A stretch of DNA of 41,701 nucleotides from Bacillota bacterium (GTDB lineage: Bacteria > Bacillota > Clostridia > Lachnospirales > Cellulosilyticaceae), in the NCBI GenBank assembly GCA_023412455.1, contig JAEYNQ010000190.1, forward strand, positions 1-41,701, written 5' to 3'. The position numbers were made by a program, and so were the translations under genes. Below are positions 1 to 8,165 of this stretch, in pieces; position 1 is the first letter of the stretch; every line of letters begins with the position of its first letter. The notes beneath the pieces are model-generated. The model saw only the letters and a list, made by a program, of their open reading frames with translations. It was not told the DNA's origin and made no database searches.

Positions 1-1
1 T

Positions 2-139
2 ATTATGAATGATACTAGTGATATGTATAAGAATGCATTATATGCTATTACTGCATATATGAATGAAGGAGGATATGCTTATGATGTAGAAGACTTAAAA
101 AATAATGATACCTTATTAAGTGGTGAACTAACAAACTAA
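2..139 (+). CDS. C-terminal end of an unrecognised protein (partial)
   Basis: An open frame enters from the left edge and gives 45 residues before two consecutive TAA stops. The visible part is polar and rich in Asn, Asp and Tyr, without a membrane segment or a motif I recognise. It is followed by about 250 bases of non-coding DNA and then the tRNA-Thr fragment, so if that fragment is an attachment site this is the last gene of an integrated element. It is too short to assign a function. The frame is supported only by its openness and its ordinary codon use. Confidence 0.5.
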   Translation: MMNDTSDMYKNALYAITAYMNEGGYAYDVEDLKNNDTLLSGELTN

Positions 140-248
140 TAAGGAGCAATTTATGTGCTTTTAAATAAGAATGAGAACTTAATATATCCTGGATTCAATT
201 TAGACTAAGAAATGGACAGTCATAACGACGGGCTTATTTTTTACAACA

Positions 249-272
249 AATATACGTAAGAATATACGTAAG
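249..272. repeat. Perfect tandem 12-bp direct repeat
   Basis: The unit AATATACGTAAG occurs twice back to back in the non-coding stretch about 120 bases left of the tRNA-Thr fragment. Short direct repeats inside the end of an integrated element are often arm-type sites bound by a tyrosine integrase; that role is inferred from position only. Confidence 0.6.
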
Positions 273-328
273 ACATATATTCATAATGCTATACTTTAAA
301 ATGAAGAAATGCGAATAAAAATGAAGTG

Positions 329-372
329 TATCCATTGATAGTCAATAGCAAATACATATATACCAATGGATA
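329..372. repeat. 9-bp inverted repeat beside the tRNA-Thr fragment
   Basis: TATCCATTG at 329-337 and its exact complement CAATGGATA at 364-372 are separated by 26 bases, ending about 20 bases before the tRNA fragment. It could be a binding site for an integrase or excisionase, or a weak hairpin. No gene lies between 140 and 683; apart from these repeats, the tRNA fragment, its terminator and the dctP leader I see nothing there. Confidence 0.5.
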
Positions 373-390
373 TAAAATTCTTGAAATTAG

Positions 391-441
391 AGTAGCTCAT
401 TCGTAATGAGCAAGTCAGGGGTTCGAGCCCCCTTATCGGCT
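391..441 (+). pseudogene. 3' fragment of tRNA-Thr(CGT), probable attachment site
   Basis: The stretch folds as the 3' two thirds of a tRNA. The anticodon stem GCTCA/TGAGC (395-399, 407-411) holds a seven-base loop with anticodon CGT at 402-404. A five-base variable region follows, then the T arm AGGGG/CCCCT with loop TTCGAGC, the acceptor strand TATCGGC (434-440) and a T discriminator. The matching 5' acceptor strand GCCGATA and the D arm are absent upstream, so it cannot be a working tRNA. The original terminator still follows it. This is the usual structure of an att site left when an element integrates at the 3' end of a tRNA gene, with the intact copy at the far end of the element. Confidence 0.8.
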
Positions 442-449
442 TATAAGTA

Positions 450-487
450 ATCCTTTGAAATCATTAGGTTTCAAAGGATTTTTTTTT
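450..487 (+). terminator. Rho-independent terminator after the tRNA fragment
   Basis: An 11-bp stem (450-460 with 469-479) with an 8-base loop is followed by a long T run. It would have ended transcription of the original tRNA-Thr gene and now marks the chromosomal side of the junction. Confidence 0.85.
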
Positions 488-683
488 GTGCTGTAGAAAT
501 GCTGATTTCACAGAGAAAAATCACTTGAAGTATATACTTTATTGATACTTACCATAGATAAAGTTAAAAATGTACTATGAATATTAAAAATATACGGTTT
601 TTTTTGTGAAAAGTTCCTTATATACTAGATATAGTAAGTCGTATCCAGCGACAAGTAGGATCAATATATTAGGAGGGAACAAG

Positions 684-1775
684 ATGAAAAAGAAATTAGT
701 AGCGACACTTTTAAGTGCTATGATGGTAGCTTCAGTTACAGGTTGTGGATTAAAAAGTCCAGAGGCTCCAGCACCAAAGCAGGAGGCTCCAAAACAAGAA
801 GCAACAGAAACAGTAAAGGAGGAAGCTCCAAAAGAAGAAGCAGCTGCAGCAGTAGAACCAGAAATCACACTTGTTTATGCAGAGGTTAACCCACTCGATA
901 CAATTGTTGGTCAATTGGGCACAGATTTTAAAACGAAAGTAGAAGAGCTTTCAGGTGGAAAAATTAAAATTGATGTTCAAGCAAGTGGTGTATTAGGATC
1001 AGAAAATGATGTATTGGATACTATGCTTGGAGGTGGTGGAACAATTGATATCTCCCGAATTTCTGCATTTGCCCTTACAAGTTATGGTGGAGAAAAATCA
1101 AAGCTTCTTTCTATTCCTTATACTTTCGTAAATCGTGAGCATTTCTGGAATTTTGCTACATCTGATCTAGCACCTGAATTCCTTCTTGAGCCACATGAAA
1201 ATGGTAGTGGTGTGAGAGGTTTATTCTATGGTGAAGAAGGTTTCCGTCATTTCTTTACAGTTAAGCCTGTTAATGGCTTAGAAGACTTAAAGGGTATGAA
1301 ACTACGTGTATCCAATGACCCTGTTATGAATGGTATGGTAGAAGGACTTGGTGCATCTCCTACAGTTGTATCTTTTGGTGAACTTTATTCTGCAATACAA
1401 ACAGGTGTAGTAGATGGTGCAGAGCAACCTATTGCTAACTACAAATCTAATGCATTCCAAGAAGTTGCTCCAAACCTAATTCTTGATGGCCACACACTAG
1501 GCGCAGTTCAAGTTGTTATCGCTGATGAATCTTGGGATAAATTGACACCAGAACAACAAAACATCCTTGTAGAAGCTGGTAAATATGCATCAGAAAACAA
1601 CAGAAAGAATTCTGAAGCAGCTGAAAACAAAGTACTTGAAGAGTTAAAAGCTGAAGGAATTAACATTGTAGAAGTAAAGGATATTGCACCTTGGCAAGAA
1701 GCATGTAAAGCCGTTATTGAATCTTCTACGGCAAATAATGCTGAACTTTACAAACAAATCCTTGATATGCAATAA
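684..1775 (+). CDS. dctP: TRAP transporter solute-binding lipoprotein DctP
   Basis: This is the extracytoplasmic binding protein of a tripartite ATP-independent periplasmic (TRAP) transporter, which captures an organic acid and passes it to the DctQM permease. The 363-residue protein starts with a lipoprotein signal ending in TGC at Cys21, so it is membrane-anchored, followed by a low-complexity Pro/Glu/Ala/Lys linker of about 35 residues. The DctP fold follows, with the conserved LRVS segment, whose Arg normally contacts the substrate carboxylate, and the GVVDGAEQP segment. The start at 684 is preceded by AGGAGGG with 6 bases between; an earlier in-frame start at 606 has no such site. Genes for both permease subunits follow. 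The substrate cannot be read from sequence; C4-dicarboxylates, sialic acid and sugar acids are all possible. Confidence 0.93.
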   Translation: MKKKLVATLLSAMMVASVTGCGLKSPEAPAPKQEAPKQEATETVKEEAPKEEAAAAVEPEITLVYAEVNPLDTIVGQLGTDFKTKVEELSGGKIKIDVQASGVLGSENDVLDTMLGGGGTIDISRISAFALTSYGGEKSKLLSIPYTFVNREHFWNFATSDLAPEFLLEPHENGSGVRGLFYGEEGFRHFFTVKPVNGLEDLKGMKLRVSNDPVMNGMVEGLGASPTVVSFGELYSAIQTGVVDGAEQPIANYKSNAFQEVAPNLILDGHTLGAVQVVIADESWDKLTPEQQNILVEAGKYASENNRKNSEAAENKVLEELKAEGINIVEVKDIAPWQEACKAVIESSTANNAELYKQILDMQ

Positions 1776-1831
1776 TAATGGACTAAAAATGAGTTGCAAC
1801 ACCGTACATAAATAGTTGAGACTATATTTTA

Positions 1832-1874
1832 TAGGCACAGAGGAAAATGTAGGCTCTGTGCCTAATTTTATTTA
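1832..1874 (+). terminator. Hairpin between dctP and dctQ (attenuator)
   Basis: An 11-bp stem TAGGCACAGAG/CTCTGTGCCTA with an 11-base loop is followed by the broken T run ATTTTATTT. It sits between the binding protein gene and the permease genes and would allow partial read-through. That would fit the common need for more binding protein than permease. Confidence 0.65.
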
Positions 1875-1886
1875 AGGAGGAAAAGG

Positions 1887-2408
1887 ATGCCTAAGATTTT
1901 TGACACAATTGATAGGTTTAAATCAGTATATGATGCAACGTATAAGTTTGTACTTTTCATATGTAAGTTGCTTTTAATAGTTGATATTCTTATTACTACT
2001 ATGGCAGTAGCAGGAAGGTATATCTCTTTTATTCCAGACCCAGCATGGAGTGAAGAAGTGGTATTAACCTGTATGGCTTATATGGCTGTTCTTTCAGCAG
2101 CTTTAGCTATTAGAAGAAATGCCCATATTCGTATGACAGCTTTTGATACCTACTTACCCAAAAAAGTATTAACCATCTTAGATATTGTTTCAGATTTAGC
2201 TGTATTAACCCTTGCTATCGTTATGATTGTAGTGGGGTGGAAATATGCTATGCAAATCGGTTCAAAGGGAAGCTATGTAAGTATGCCATTTCTTTCTAGA
2301 TTTTGGATGTATTTCCCTGTTCCTCTTGCGGGAATAGCTATGTTTGCTTTTGAAATCGAGTCTCTTTATAACCATGTAAAAGGGCTCTTTATAAAGGAGG
2401 GGAAATAA
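1887..2408 (+). CDS. dctQ: TRAP transporter small permease DctQ
   Basis: The 173-residue protein has the size and four hydrophobic segments (roughly residues 20-42, 50-75, 95-117 and 132-155) of the small TRAP membrane subunit. The segment WSEEVVL near residue 50, with conserved Trp and Glu, is typical of the family. It pairs with DctM to form the sodium-driven permease that accepts substrate from DctP. The start has AAGGAGG upstream. The stop lies three bases before the dctM start, so the two are probably translationally coupled. Confidence 0.92.
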   Translation: MPKIFDTIDRFKSVYDATYKFVLFICKLLLIVDILITTMAVAGRYISFIPDPAWSEEVVLTCMAYMAVLSAALAIRRNAHIRMTAFDTYLPKKVLTILDIVSDLAVLTLAIVMIVVGWKYAMQIGSKGSYVSMPFLSRFWMYFPVPLAGIAMFAFEIESLYNHVKGLFIKEGK

Positions 2409-2411
2409 GAC

Positions 2412-3704
2412 ATGAGTGCAGAAGGTTTAGCAATATTAGTTTTACTTGGTAGCTTTTTTATAATGATATTCTTAAGATTTCCTATTGCCTATGCAGTAGC
2501 ACTTTCCTCTTTATTATGCCTTTTATATCAAGGTTTACCACTTACGACGATTTGTCAGCAGATGGTAAAGGGAATTAGTTCGTTTAGTCTTATGGCAGTA
2601 CCTTTCTTTATTACAATGGGATGTTTAATGGGGTCAGGGGGTATTTCTGAAAAGCTCATAGCTTTAGCCAATGCCTGTGTTGGCTGGATGCGAGGCGGTA
2701 TGGCTATGGTTAACATCGTTGCATCCTACTTCTTTGGAGGGATTTCTGGTTCTGCATCAGCAGATACAGCTTCTCTTGGAAGTATTTTAATTCCCATGAT
2801 GGTAGAGCAAGGTTATGATGATGACTTTTCAACAGCGGTTACCATTACCTCTTCTTGTGAGGGGCTTTTAGTTCCTCCTAGTCATAACATGGTTATTTAT
2901 GCAATGTCTGCCGGAGGTGTTTCAGTAGGAAGTTTGTTCCTTGCAGGTTATATTCCAGGTGCATTACTTGCTGTGAGTCTAATGGTGGGTTCTTATATTA
3001 TTTCTGTTAAAAGAAAGTATCCAAAAGGAGAAAAATTTAGTATCAAGTATCTGTTAAAAGAACTAAGTGTTTCTTTCTGGGCACTAGCAGCTGTTTTAAT
3101 TGTTGTAGTCGGTGTAGTTGGTGGTGTTTTTACAGCTACAGAATCTGCAGCTATTGCAGTTATTTATAGCTTAATTGTCAGTGTATTTATCTATAAAGGG
3201 CTTGACTGGAAAGGTGTTTGGAGAGTAATTGGAGATTGTGTAGATACCCTTTCTATCGTACTTATTCTTATTGCGACTTCAAGTATTTTTGGTTATTGCT
3301 TGACACGTTTACATGTACCTGATTTAGCAGCTAGTTGGATTATTGGACTTACTGATAACCCAATTCTTCTAGCCTTATTGCTTAACCTTATTCTTTTAGT
3401 ACTTGGATGTATTATGGATATGGCTCCAATTATTTTGATTGCTACACCTATCCTCTTACCAATTGCTACTTCCATTGGTATTGATCCTATTCAATTTGGT
3501 ATTATGGTTGTTTTAAACTGTGGTATTGGTCTTTTAACACCACCTGTTGGGGCAGTACTCTTTATTGGTTCAGCAGTTTCTAAAGTACCTATGGAGCGTG
3601 TTGTAAAAGCTACCCTACCATTTTACTTATGTATGCTTATTACACTCTTACTCATCACCTTTATACCAGCAGTTAGTTTATGGCTTCCAAGTGTACTGGG
3701 GTAA
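2412..3704 (+). CDS. dctM: TRAP transporter large permease DctM
   Basis: At 430 residues with about 11-12 hydrophobic segments this is the standard size of the large TRAP permease subunit, which contains the ion-coupled transport path. The repeated signature regions are visible: GGISGSASADTA near residues 115-126, and the second half with GCIMDMAPIILIATPILLP and NCGIGLLTPPVGA. The ribosome site AAGGAGG lies in the 3' end of dctQ. It is cotranscribed with dctP and dctQ, and expression probably depends on the two-component system 760 bases downstream. Confidence 0.94.
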   Translation: MSAEGLAILVLLGSFFIMIFLRFPIAYAVALSSLLCLLYQGLPLTTICQQMVKGISSFSLMAVPFFITMGCLMGSGGISEKLIALANACVGWMRGGMAMVNIVASYFFGGISGSASADTASLGSILIPMMVEQGYDDDFSTAVTITSSCEGLLVPPSHNMVIYAMSAGGVSVGSLFLAGYIPGALLAVSLMVGSYIISVKRKYPKGEKFSIKYLLKELSVSFWALAAVLIVVVGVVGGVFTATESAAIAVIYSLIVSVFIYKGLDWKGVWRVIGDCVDTLSIVLILIATSSIFGYCLTRLHVPDLAASWIIGLTDNPILLALLLNLILLVLGCIMDMAPIILIATPILLPIATSIGIDPIQFGIMVVLNCGIGLLTPPVGAVLFIGSAVSKVPMERVVKATLPFYLCMLITLLLITFIPAVSLWLPSVLG

Positions 3705-3712
3705 AATGAAAG

Positions 3713-4183
3713 ATGAGCTATAGATTTAATTATCAAACTACTACTTTTGATTTTTGGCAATTATCCATGTATTATACCTATGGTTCGCTAATAGGTGTGT
3801 GTAATGTTATATTTACTGTTGCCATGTTTTTACTGACTGCAAAATTCTGGGGCGAGGTAAACATTTTAATAAGGATTCTTTTATTACTTGCCTGCTGCCT
3901 GTTTACAGTTATTCAGCCTCTAGGAGTTTATGTACGAGCAAGGAAGCAGGTCTCAGCGCTTCCAAAGGATATGGAGATTGAGTTTGATGATGCTGGAGTT
4001 CATGTAAGGACAGGAAATCAAAATTCGCATTTGAAATGGAAGGCTATAAAAAGAGTAGCTAAAAAACCTACTATGATTGTGGTGTTTTCTACTACTACCC
4101 ATGGTTTTCTATTAACCAATAAGGTATTGGGTGAGCAAAAAGAAGAATTCTATGCATATCTCGTTTCAAAAATAAAGAAATAA
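3713..4183 (+). CDS. YcxB-like membrane protein
   Basis: This 156-residue protein has two adjacent hydrophobic segments (about residues 27-45 and 50-70) followed by a soluble C-terminal region of about 80 residues. That region has the beta-rich pattern of the YcxB-like domain (MEIEFDDAGVHVRTG, then a WKAIKRV segment). The molecular role of this family is not known. It begins 8 bases after dctM, with only the weak site GGGG over the dctM stop, so it is probably translated by coupling. Its place at the end of a TRAP operon may mean an accessory role, or it may be an unrelated passenger. Confidence 0.7.
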   Translation: MSYRFNYQTTTFDFWQLSMYYTYGSLIGVCNVIFTVAMFLLTAKFWGEVNILIRILLLLACCLFTVIQPLGVYVRARKQVSALPKDMEIEFDDAGVHVRTGNQNSHLKWKAIKRVAKKPTMIVVFSTTTHGFLLTNKVLGEQKEEFYAYLVSKIKK

Positions 4184-4197
4184 GTTATAGGTATTAA

Positions 4198-4237
4198 AAT
4201 AGGGTTGCATTTTTTAAATGCAACCCTATTACAATTT
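4198..4237 (+). terminator. Terminator of the TRAP operon
   Basis: A 15-bp perfect stem (4198-4212 with 4216-4230) and a 3-base loop follow the YcxB-like gene. The T run after it is weak, but the stem is long and A-rich on its left side, so it may also act on the other strand. The following 230 bases up to the kinase gene hold only A/T-rich promoter-like DNA. Confidence 0.75.
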
Positions 4238-4464
4238 TATCCTCTTTCTATGAGTAGAGCGTATAGGCTATAGGATGGTTAGGACAGTGGCTGAAAGAGA
4301 AATAGATGGTGACTGACTAGCTACAATAGATTAGAATAAATAATAGAAACTATATTGACAAGGTATGTAGGTATAGTTTTGTTTTTGTGAAAAAATACTA
4401 AAATATACTATAATCTGCTAAAATCTGTTATAATAAGAAGTAGTTTGTAAAAGGGGATAAATGA

Positions 4465-5970
4465 ATGAAACAAATGAATTGGACCCAAAGATGGAATAAT
4501 GTATGGCTGTCACTTACTATAAAGAAAAAAATTAGCTTTTTTACGGGTGTCGTATTTTTGATTATTTTCCTATCTATTCTATTTGACATATGGATTGTGA
4601 ATTTTTCCTTAAATGATTTTCAAAGGATTTTGGAGAACAATGCAAAAAGTAATGATTTCATGGATGCCATAGAGAAGGAAAGTGACTGGTTTGAAGTATA
4701 TATTAAAAATCCCAGTGAAGAAAACCTAAAGAAATTAGAGGATGCCTGCAAGCAGACGCGTCAAAAGATTTATCTTTTACCTTATAATTATCAAGCAGTA
4801 GGACCTTATCGTTATGCCAAGACATGGTCTATTCGCAATAGTTACGAACGATATGAGCTGGAGAGGGACACTGTGCTACAAATGAGAGAAGAAAATCCGG
4901 GCTATATCCACGCTTTATACAAGGTTTATGACATGCAAGGTTATTTGCGAGAATATGCCAGGTCTCTCATGCGTTATACATTAGAGGATGGAACGGTTGC
5001 CTACGAAAAAAAAGTACCTGATTTAAGAAGAGTACCTTTTATTGTTCTATTTTTTGGGAGTTTTCTGTTTGTAGGAATAATCAGCTTGGCACGTTTAATG
5101 AATAGGACCATTATCTTACCTATTATGAATTTAGTGGAAGTATCAAAAAAAGTTGCAGCGAATGATTTTTTTGTAGAGGACATAGTGGTTGAAAATAGGG
5201 ATGAGATGGGAGAGCTCGTTAAGGCATTTAACAAAATGAACTATGCAACAGGAGAGTATATTAGGGCTTTGGAAGAAAAAAGAGAGATGGCCGCCTTATT
5301 ACATAAAGAGGAAGTAGAAAAATTAGAAATTGAAAGACGTTTAGAGTCCACTAATTTGGAGTTGCTTAAAAGTCAAATAAAACCCCACTTTTTATTTAAT
5401 ACCCTAAATGTGATAGGGGGGATGGCGAATTTAGAGGAGGCCCAGGTAACAGAAAAAATGATAAAAGCCTTAAGTTCTCTCTTTCGCTATAATTTAAAGA
5501 CACCTGAAATGGAAGTGGTATTGGCACAAGAGCTACGCATTGTAAGGGACTATATGTATTTGCAACAAATGCGTTTTGGCAACCGGATTAATTATAGTAT
5601 GGAATGTAAACTCAATCAGGAGACAGTCAGAGTTCCTACTTTCTCTTTTCAACCGCTCATTGAAAATGCAATTATACATGGTATTTCAAAAAAAGAGAAA
5701 GGGGGAAAGATATGTATTCGGGTGTGGGCAGAAAATGAGAAGGTAGTCATTACTGTTGCTGATACAGGAGTTGGTATGACACAGGAGCAGCTTGAAAAAC
5801 TAAGAAGTGCCTTTAAGCAAGGGTTTACTGGAAATGTGGGCATTGGTTTAGGGAATATTTATAAGCGAATACGTGTTATGTACCCACAGGGAAAGGTAGA
5901 AATTTATAGCAGGAAAAATATAGGGACGGCTGTGAGGATAGAGATTCCACAGGCGCAACGGGAGGAATAG
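4465..5970 (+). CDS. YesM/LytS-type sensor histidine kinase
   Basis: The 501-residue membrane kinase has a first membrane segment at about residues 23-45, an extracellular part of about 140 residues, and a second membrane segment at about 188-209. A HAMP linker reaches to about 263, followed by a coiled coil, a His_kinase domain and a C-terminal ATPase domain. The phosphoacceptor is His308 in the segment QIKPHFLFNTLN. The N box (IENAIIHG) and G1 box (DTGVGM, about 433) are intact. The regulator gene begins one base after its stop, so they form a pair. Between a TRAP operon and a second binding protein, it most likely senses the transported solute. Confidence 0.9.
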   Translation: MKQMNWTQRWNNVWLSLTIKKKISFFTGVVFLIIFLSILFDIWIVNFSLNDFQRILENNAKSNDFMDAIEKESDWFEVYIKNPSEENLKKLEDACKQTRQKIYLLPYNYQAVGPYRYAKTWSIRNSYERYELERDTVLQMREENPGYIHALYKVYDMQGYLREYARSLMRYTLEDGTVAYEKKVPDLRRVPFIVLFFGSFLFVGIISLARLMNRTIILPIMNLVEVSKKVAANDFFVEDIVVENRDEMGELVKAFNKMNYATGEYIRALEEKREMAALLHKEEVEKLEIERRLESTNLELLKSQIKPHFLFNTLNVIGGMANLEEAQVTEKMIKALSSLFRYNLKTPEMEVVLAQELRIVRDYMYLQQMRFGNRINYSMECKLNQETVRVPTFSFQPLIENAIIHGISKKEKGGKICIRVWAENEKVVITVADTGVGMTQEQLEKLRSAFKQGFTGNVGIGLGNIYKRIRVMYPQGKVEIYSRKNIGTAVRIEIPQAQREE

Positions 5971-5971
5971 T

Positions 5972-6754
5972 ATGTATCGTGTATTAATTGCGGATGACGA
6001 GCCAATAGAAATAACCATTGTGACTAAGATTATTCAAAAAAACTTTAAAGATGGGATAGAGATTGTTCAAGCAGTCAATGGGAGGGAAGCCATTGAGAAA
6101 TTTTTAGAAAAAAAGTGCCAAGTTGTTTTATTAGATGTGGAGATGCCAGGAATCAATGGGTTAGAGGCGGCAGAAAGAATTAGAAAGGAAGATAAGACAT
6201 GTAGTATTATTTTCTTAACGGCATTTGATGAATTTACTTATGCCAAAAGAGCTATTACAGTAAAAGCATTAGATTATCTTTTAAAACCTGTTTCAGATGA
6301 CGAATTAATAGCAGTAATAGATGAAGCTATTCGCCTTGTTGAGGGAGATATAAAATCTAGTTTATCAGAAGGAGCTATTAGCAATGAAGCATGTGCCATT
6401 GAGAACCAGAAAATAGAACATTTGCGCATAAATATTGTACAAGAGATGATTATGAACTTTATAGCAAATCACTATACAGAAGATATTTCTTTACAAGATG
6501 TTGCAAAAGCGATGAACTATTCAGATCCTTATTTTTGTAAGCTATTTAAGCAATGCTTTGAGAAGAGCTTTACCACTTATCTTTCAGAATTTAGGGTAAA
6601 CAAGGCCAAGCAGCTTTTAGTAGATGTGACCATTAATGTAAAGGAAATCAGTGATCGAGTAGGCTATCGGGATTCCAACTACTTTGCCAAGGTATTCAAA
6701 AGAGTAGTAGGTGTAACTCCCAGTGAGTACCGTATCCTTGCACTAGGGAAATAA
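5972..6754 (+). CDS. YesN-type response regulator, AraC family
   Basis: This 260-residue regulator joins an N-terminal receiver domain (residues 1-120) to a C-terminal AraC-type double helix-turn-helix (about 155-258). Receiver residues are present: the acidic pocket ADDE at 7-10, phosphoacceptor Asp55 in LLDVEMPG, Thr83, and Lys105 in LLKP. The recognition region with IQDVAKAM-like and VGYRDSNYFAKVFKR segments is typical. GGGAGGAATAGT precedes the start inside the end of the kinase gene. It probably activates the dctPQM promoter upstream; no operator could be assigned by eye. Confidence 0.92.
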   Translation: MYRVLIADDEPIEITIVTKIIQKNFKDGIEIVQAVNGREAIEKFLEKKCQVVLLDVEMPGINGLEAAERIRKEDKTCSIIFLTAFDEFTYAKRAITVKALDYLLKPVSDDELIAVIDEAIRLVEGDIKSSLSEGAISNEACAIENQKIEHLRINIVQEMIMNFIANHYTEDISLQDVAKAMNYSDPYFCKLFKQCFEKSFTTYLSEFRVNKAKQLLVDVTINVKEISDRVGYRDSNYFAKVFKRVVGVTPSEYRILALGK

Positions 6755-6820
6755 TGAATAAACGAGAGAGAGAACTAGATAAAACAAAAGAGTATAAATA
6801 ATGGATAGGTAGGGACAAGG

Positions 6821-7837
6821 GTGATAAAACCAATGAGGATAAAAATATTAGGCTGTATACTATGCCTTGCTATAATGGGAGGATTTGGCATTTATATCAA
6901 AAAGAGTCGTTGGGAGGCGAGAGTGCCAGAATTTGTGTTTTCTTATGCAGAAAATCAAGCAGTGGACTACCCTACAACACTTGGGGGCTATAAATTTGCA
7001 GAGTTAGTGGAAGAAAGGACAGATGGGAGAATTAAAATTATTGTATACCCTAATAGCCAATTGGGATATGAGAGAGATGTTATTCAACAACTCCAATTTG
7101 GGGGGGTTGATTTTGCGCGTATTTCTTTATCTCAACTTGCAGAGTTTGCACCACAATTTAATGTTTTGCAGATGCCCTATCTCTATAGGGACTCAAAACA
7201 TATGTGGAAGGTATTAGATGGAAAAATTGGGAAGGACTTCATGAATGCTGTAAAAGGATCGAGTTTGGTAGCCCTTTCGTGGTATGATGCGGGAGCACGT
7301 CATTTCTATAATTCTGTAAGACCCATCAATGCTTTAGAAGATATAAAAGGATTACGCATTCGTGTACAAGAATCCCAACTTATGACTGAAATGGTAGAAA
7401 CCCTAGGGGCAATACCTGTCCCACTTGTTTATAGTGACGTGTATTCCAGTTTACAAAGAGGTATGATTGATGGAGCTGAAAATAACTGGCCATCTTATGA
7501 GTCAACAGGGCATTATGAGGTAGCGCCATATTATACTATCGATGAGCATACACGGGTACCAGAACTTCAGCTCTGTTCACAGGTTACATGGGATAAGTTG
7601 TCATCAGAGGATCAGCAGATTATTCGTTCATGTGCCAGAGAATCTGCTTTATATGAAAGAGAACTTTGGATACAACAAGAAGAAAAATCACAGAAAATAG
7701 CAACAGATAATGGGGTGCAAGTTGTTGTATTATCCCCACAAGAAAAGGCAAGATTTCAAGCAGCAGTAAAAGGAATTTATGAAAAATATTGTAAAGATTA
7801 TATGGATATTATAGAAGACATTATTGCCACAGAATAA
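6821..7837 (+). CDS. Second DctP-like solute-binding protein, probable sensor partner
   Basis: The 338-residue protein belongs to the DctP family. It shares with the first one the LRIRVQ segment (substrate-binding Arg), the LGA(I)P turn and the MIDGAEN segment. The N terminus has one hydrophobic stretch without a lipobox, so it is either a cleaved signal or a membrane anchor, unlike the lipoprotein DctP at 684. No permease genes follow. It lies 66 bases after the regulator gene, so it belongs with the two-component system. Bacillus subtilis DctB is a DctP-family protein that works with the sensor kinase DctS, and this may be a similar co-sensor. The GTG at 6821 is possible, but ATG 6833 is preceded by GGTGAT at good spacing and may be the true start. 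Confidence 0.85.
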   Translation: MIKPMRIKILGCILCLAIMGGFGIYIKKSRWEARVPEFVFSYAENQAVDYPTTLGGYKFAELVEERTDGRIKIIVYPNSQLGYERDVIQQLQFGGVDFARISLSQLAEFAPQFNVLQMPYLYRDSKHMWKVLDGKIGKDFMNAVKGSSLVALSWYDAGARHFYNSVRPINALEDIKGLRIRVQESQLMTEMVETLGAIPVPLVYSDVYSSLQRGMIDGAENNWPSYESTGHYEVAPYYTIDEHTRVPELQLCSQVTWDKLSSEDQQIIRSCARESALYERELWIQQEEKSQKIATDNGVQVVVLSPQEKARFQAAVKGIYEKYCKDYMDIIEDIIATE

Positions 7838-7861
7838 TTGAAATAGATATTTTAAAAATAA

Positions 7862-7922
7862 TATAGCCATGAAGAGACAGTTAGGACACCCCATATGTTC
7901 TAACTGTCTTTTCATGGCTATA
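7862..7922. terminator. Long 26-bp hairpin after the sensor operon
   Basis: The arms 7862-7887 and 7897-7922 pair over 26 positions, two of them G-U in RNA, around a 9-base loop. There is no clear T run on either side. It may be a bidirectional terminator or an RNA-stabilising 3' end. From here to 8165 there is no gene; I see only A/T-rich DNA and the ribosome site of the next gene. Confidence 0.65.
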
Positions 7923-8165
7923 GAGGGTTATTTTCTGTTTTATAAGCTGATTATTAAGTTTAAGAGTAATTTCCTATTAAAATAACTTGTAGATAAGGGA
8001 CGTTTCATATAGAATAATAAAAGTAAAATAAGTTTTAACACATTTTATAGATAAAGTATGGGGATAATATAAAAAAATAAGTGGAAATAAAAATAAAATA
8101 GAAGAGCCATAGAAAATCAAAAAGAAACGAGAAGTTAATTCTCAAGGAGGTGTACCTACTAAGCA

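Noticed and set aside
200..245. Possible terminator after the partial first gene
   Set aside because: The stem is only 4 bp with a small inner pair. The T run is present but the fold is too weak to claim.
395..441. A functional tRNA-Thr gene
   Set aside because: The 5' acceptor strand and the D arm are missing and no GCCGATA occurs upstream.
584..868. Minus-strand frame opposite the dctP signal peptide and linker
   Set aside because: Its Ser/Ala/Gly-rich composition is the reverse reading of the low-complexity linker; there is no ribosome site.
4362..4440. A promoter in front of the kinase gene (TTGACA and several TATAAT-like boxes)
   Set aside because: The TTGACA is not at a workable distance from any of the -10-like boxes, so no single promoter could be supported.
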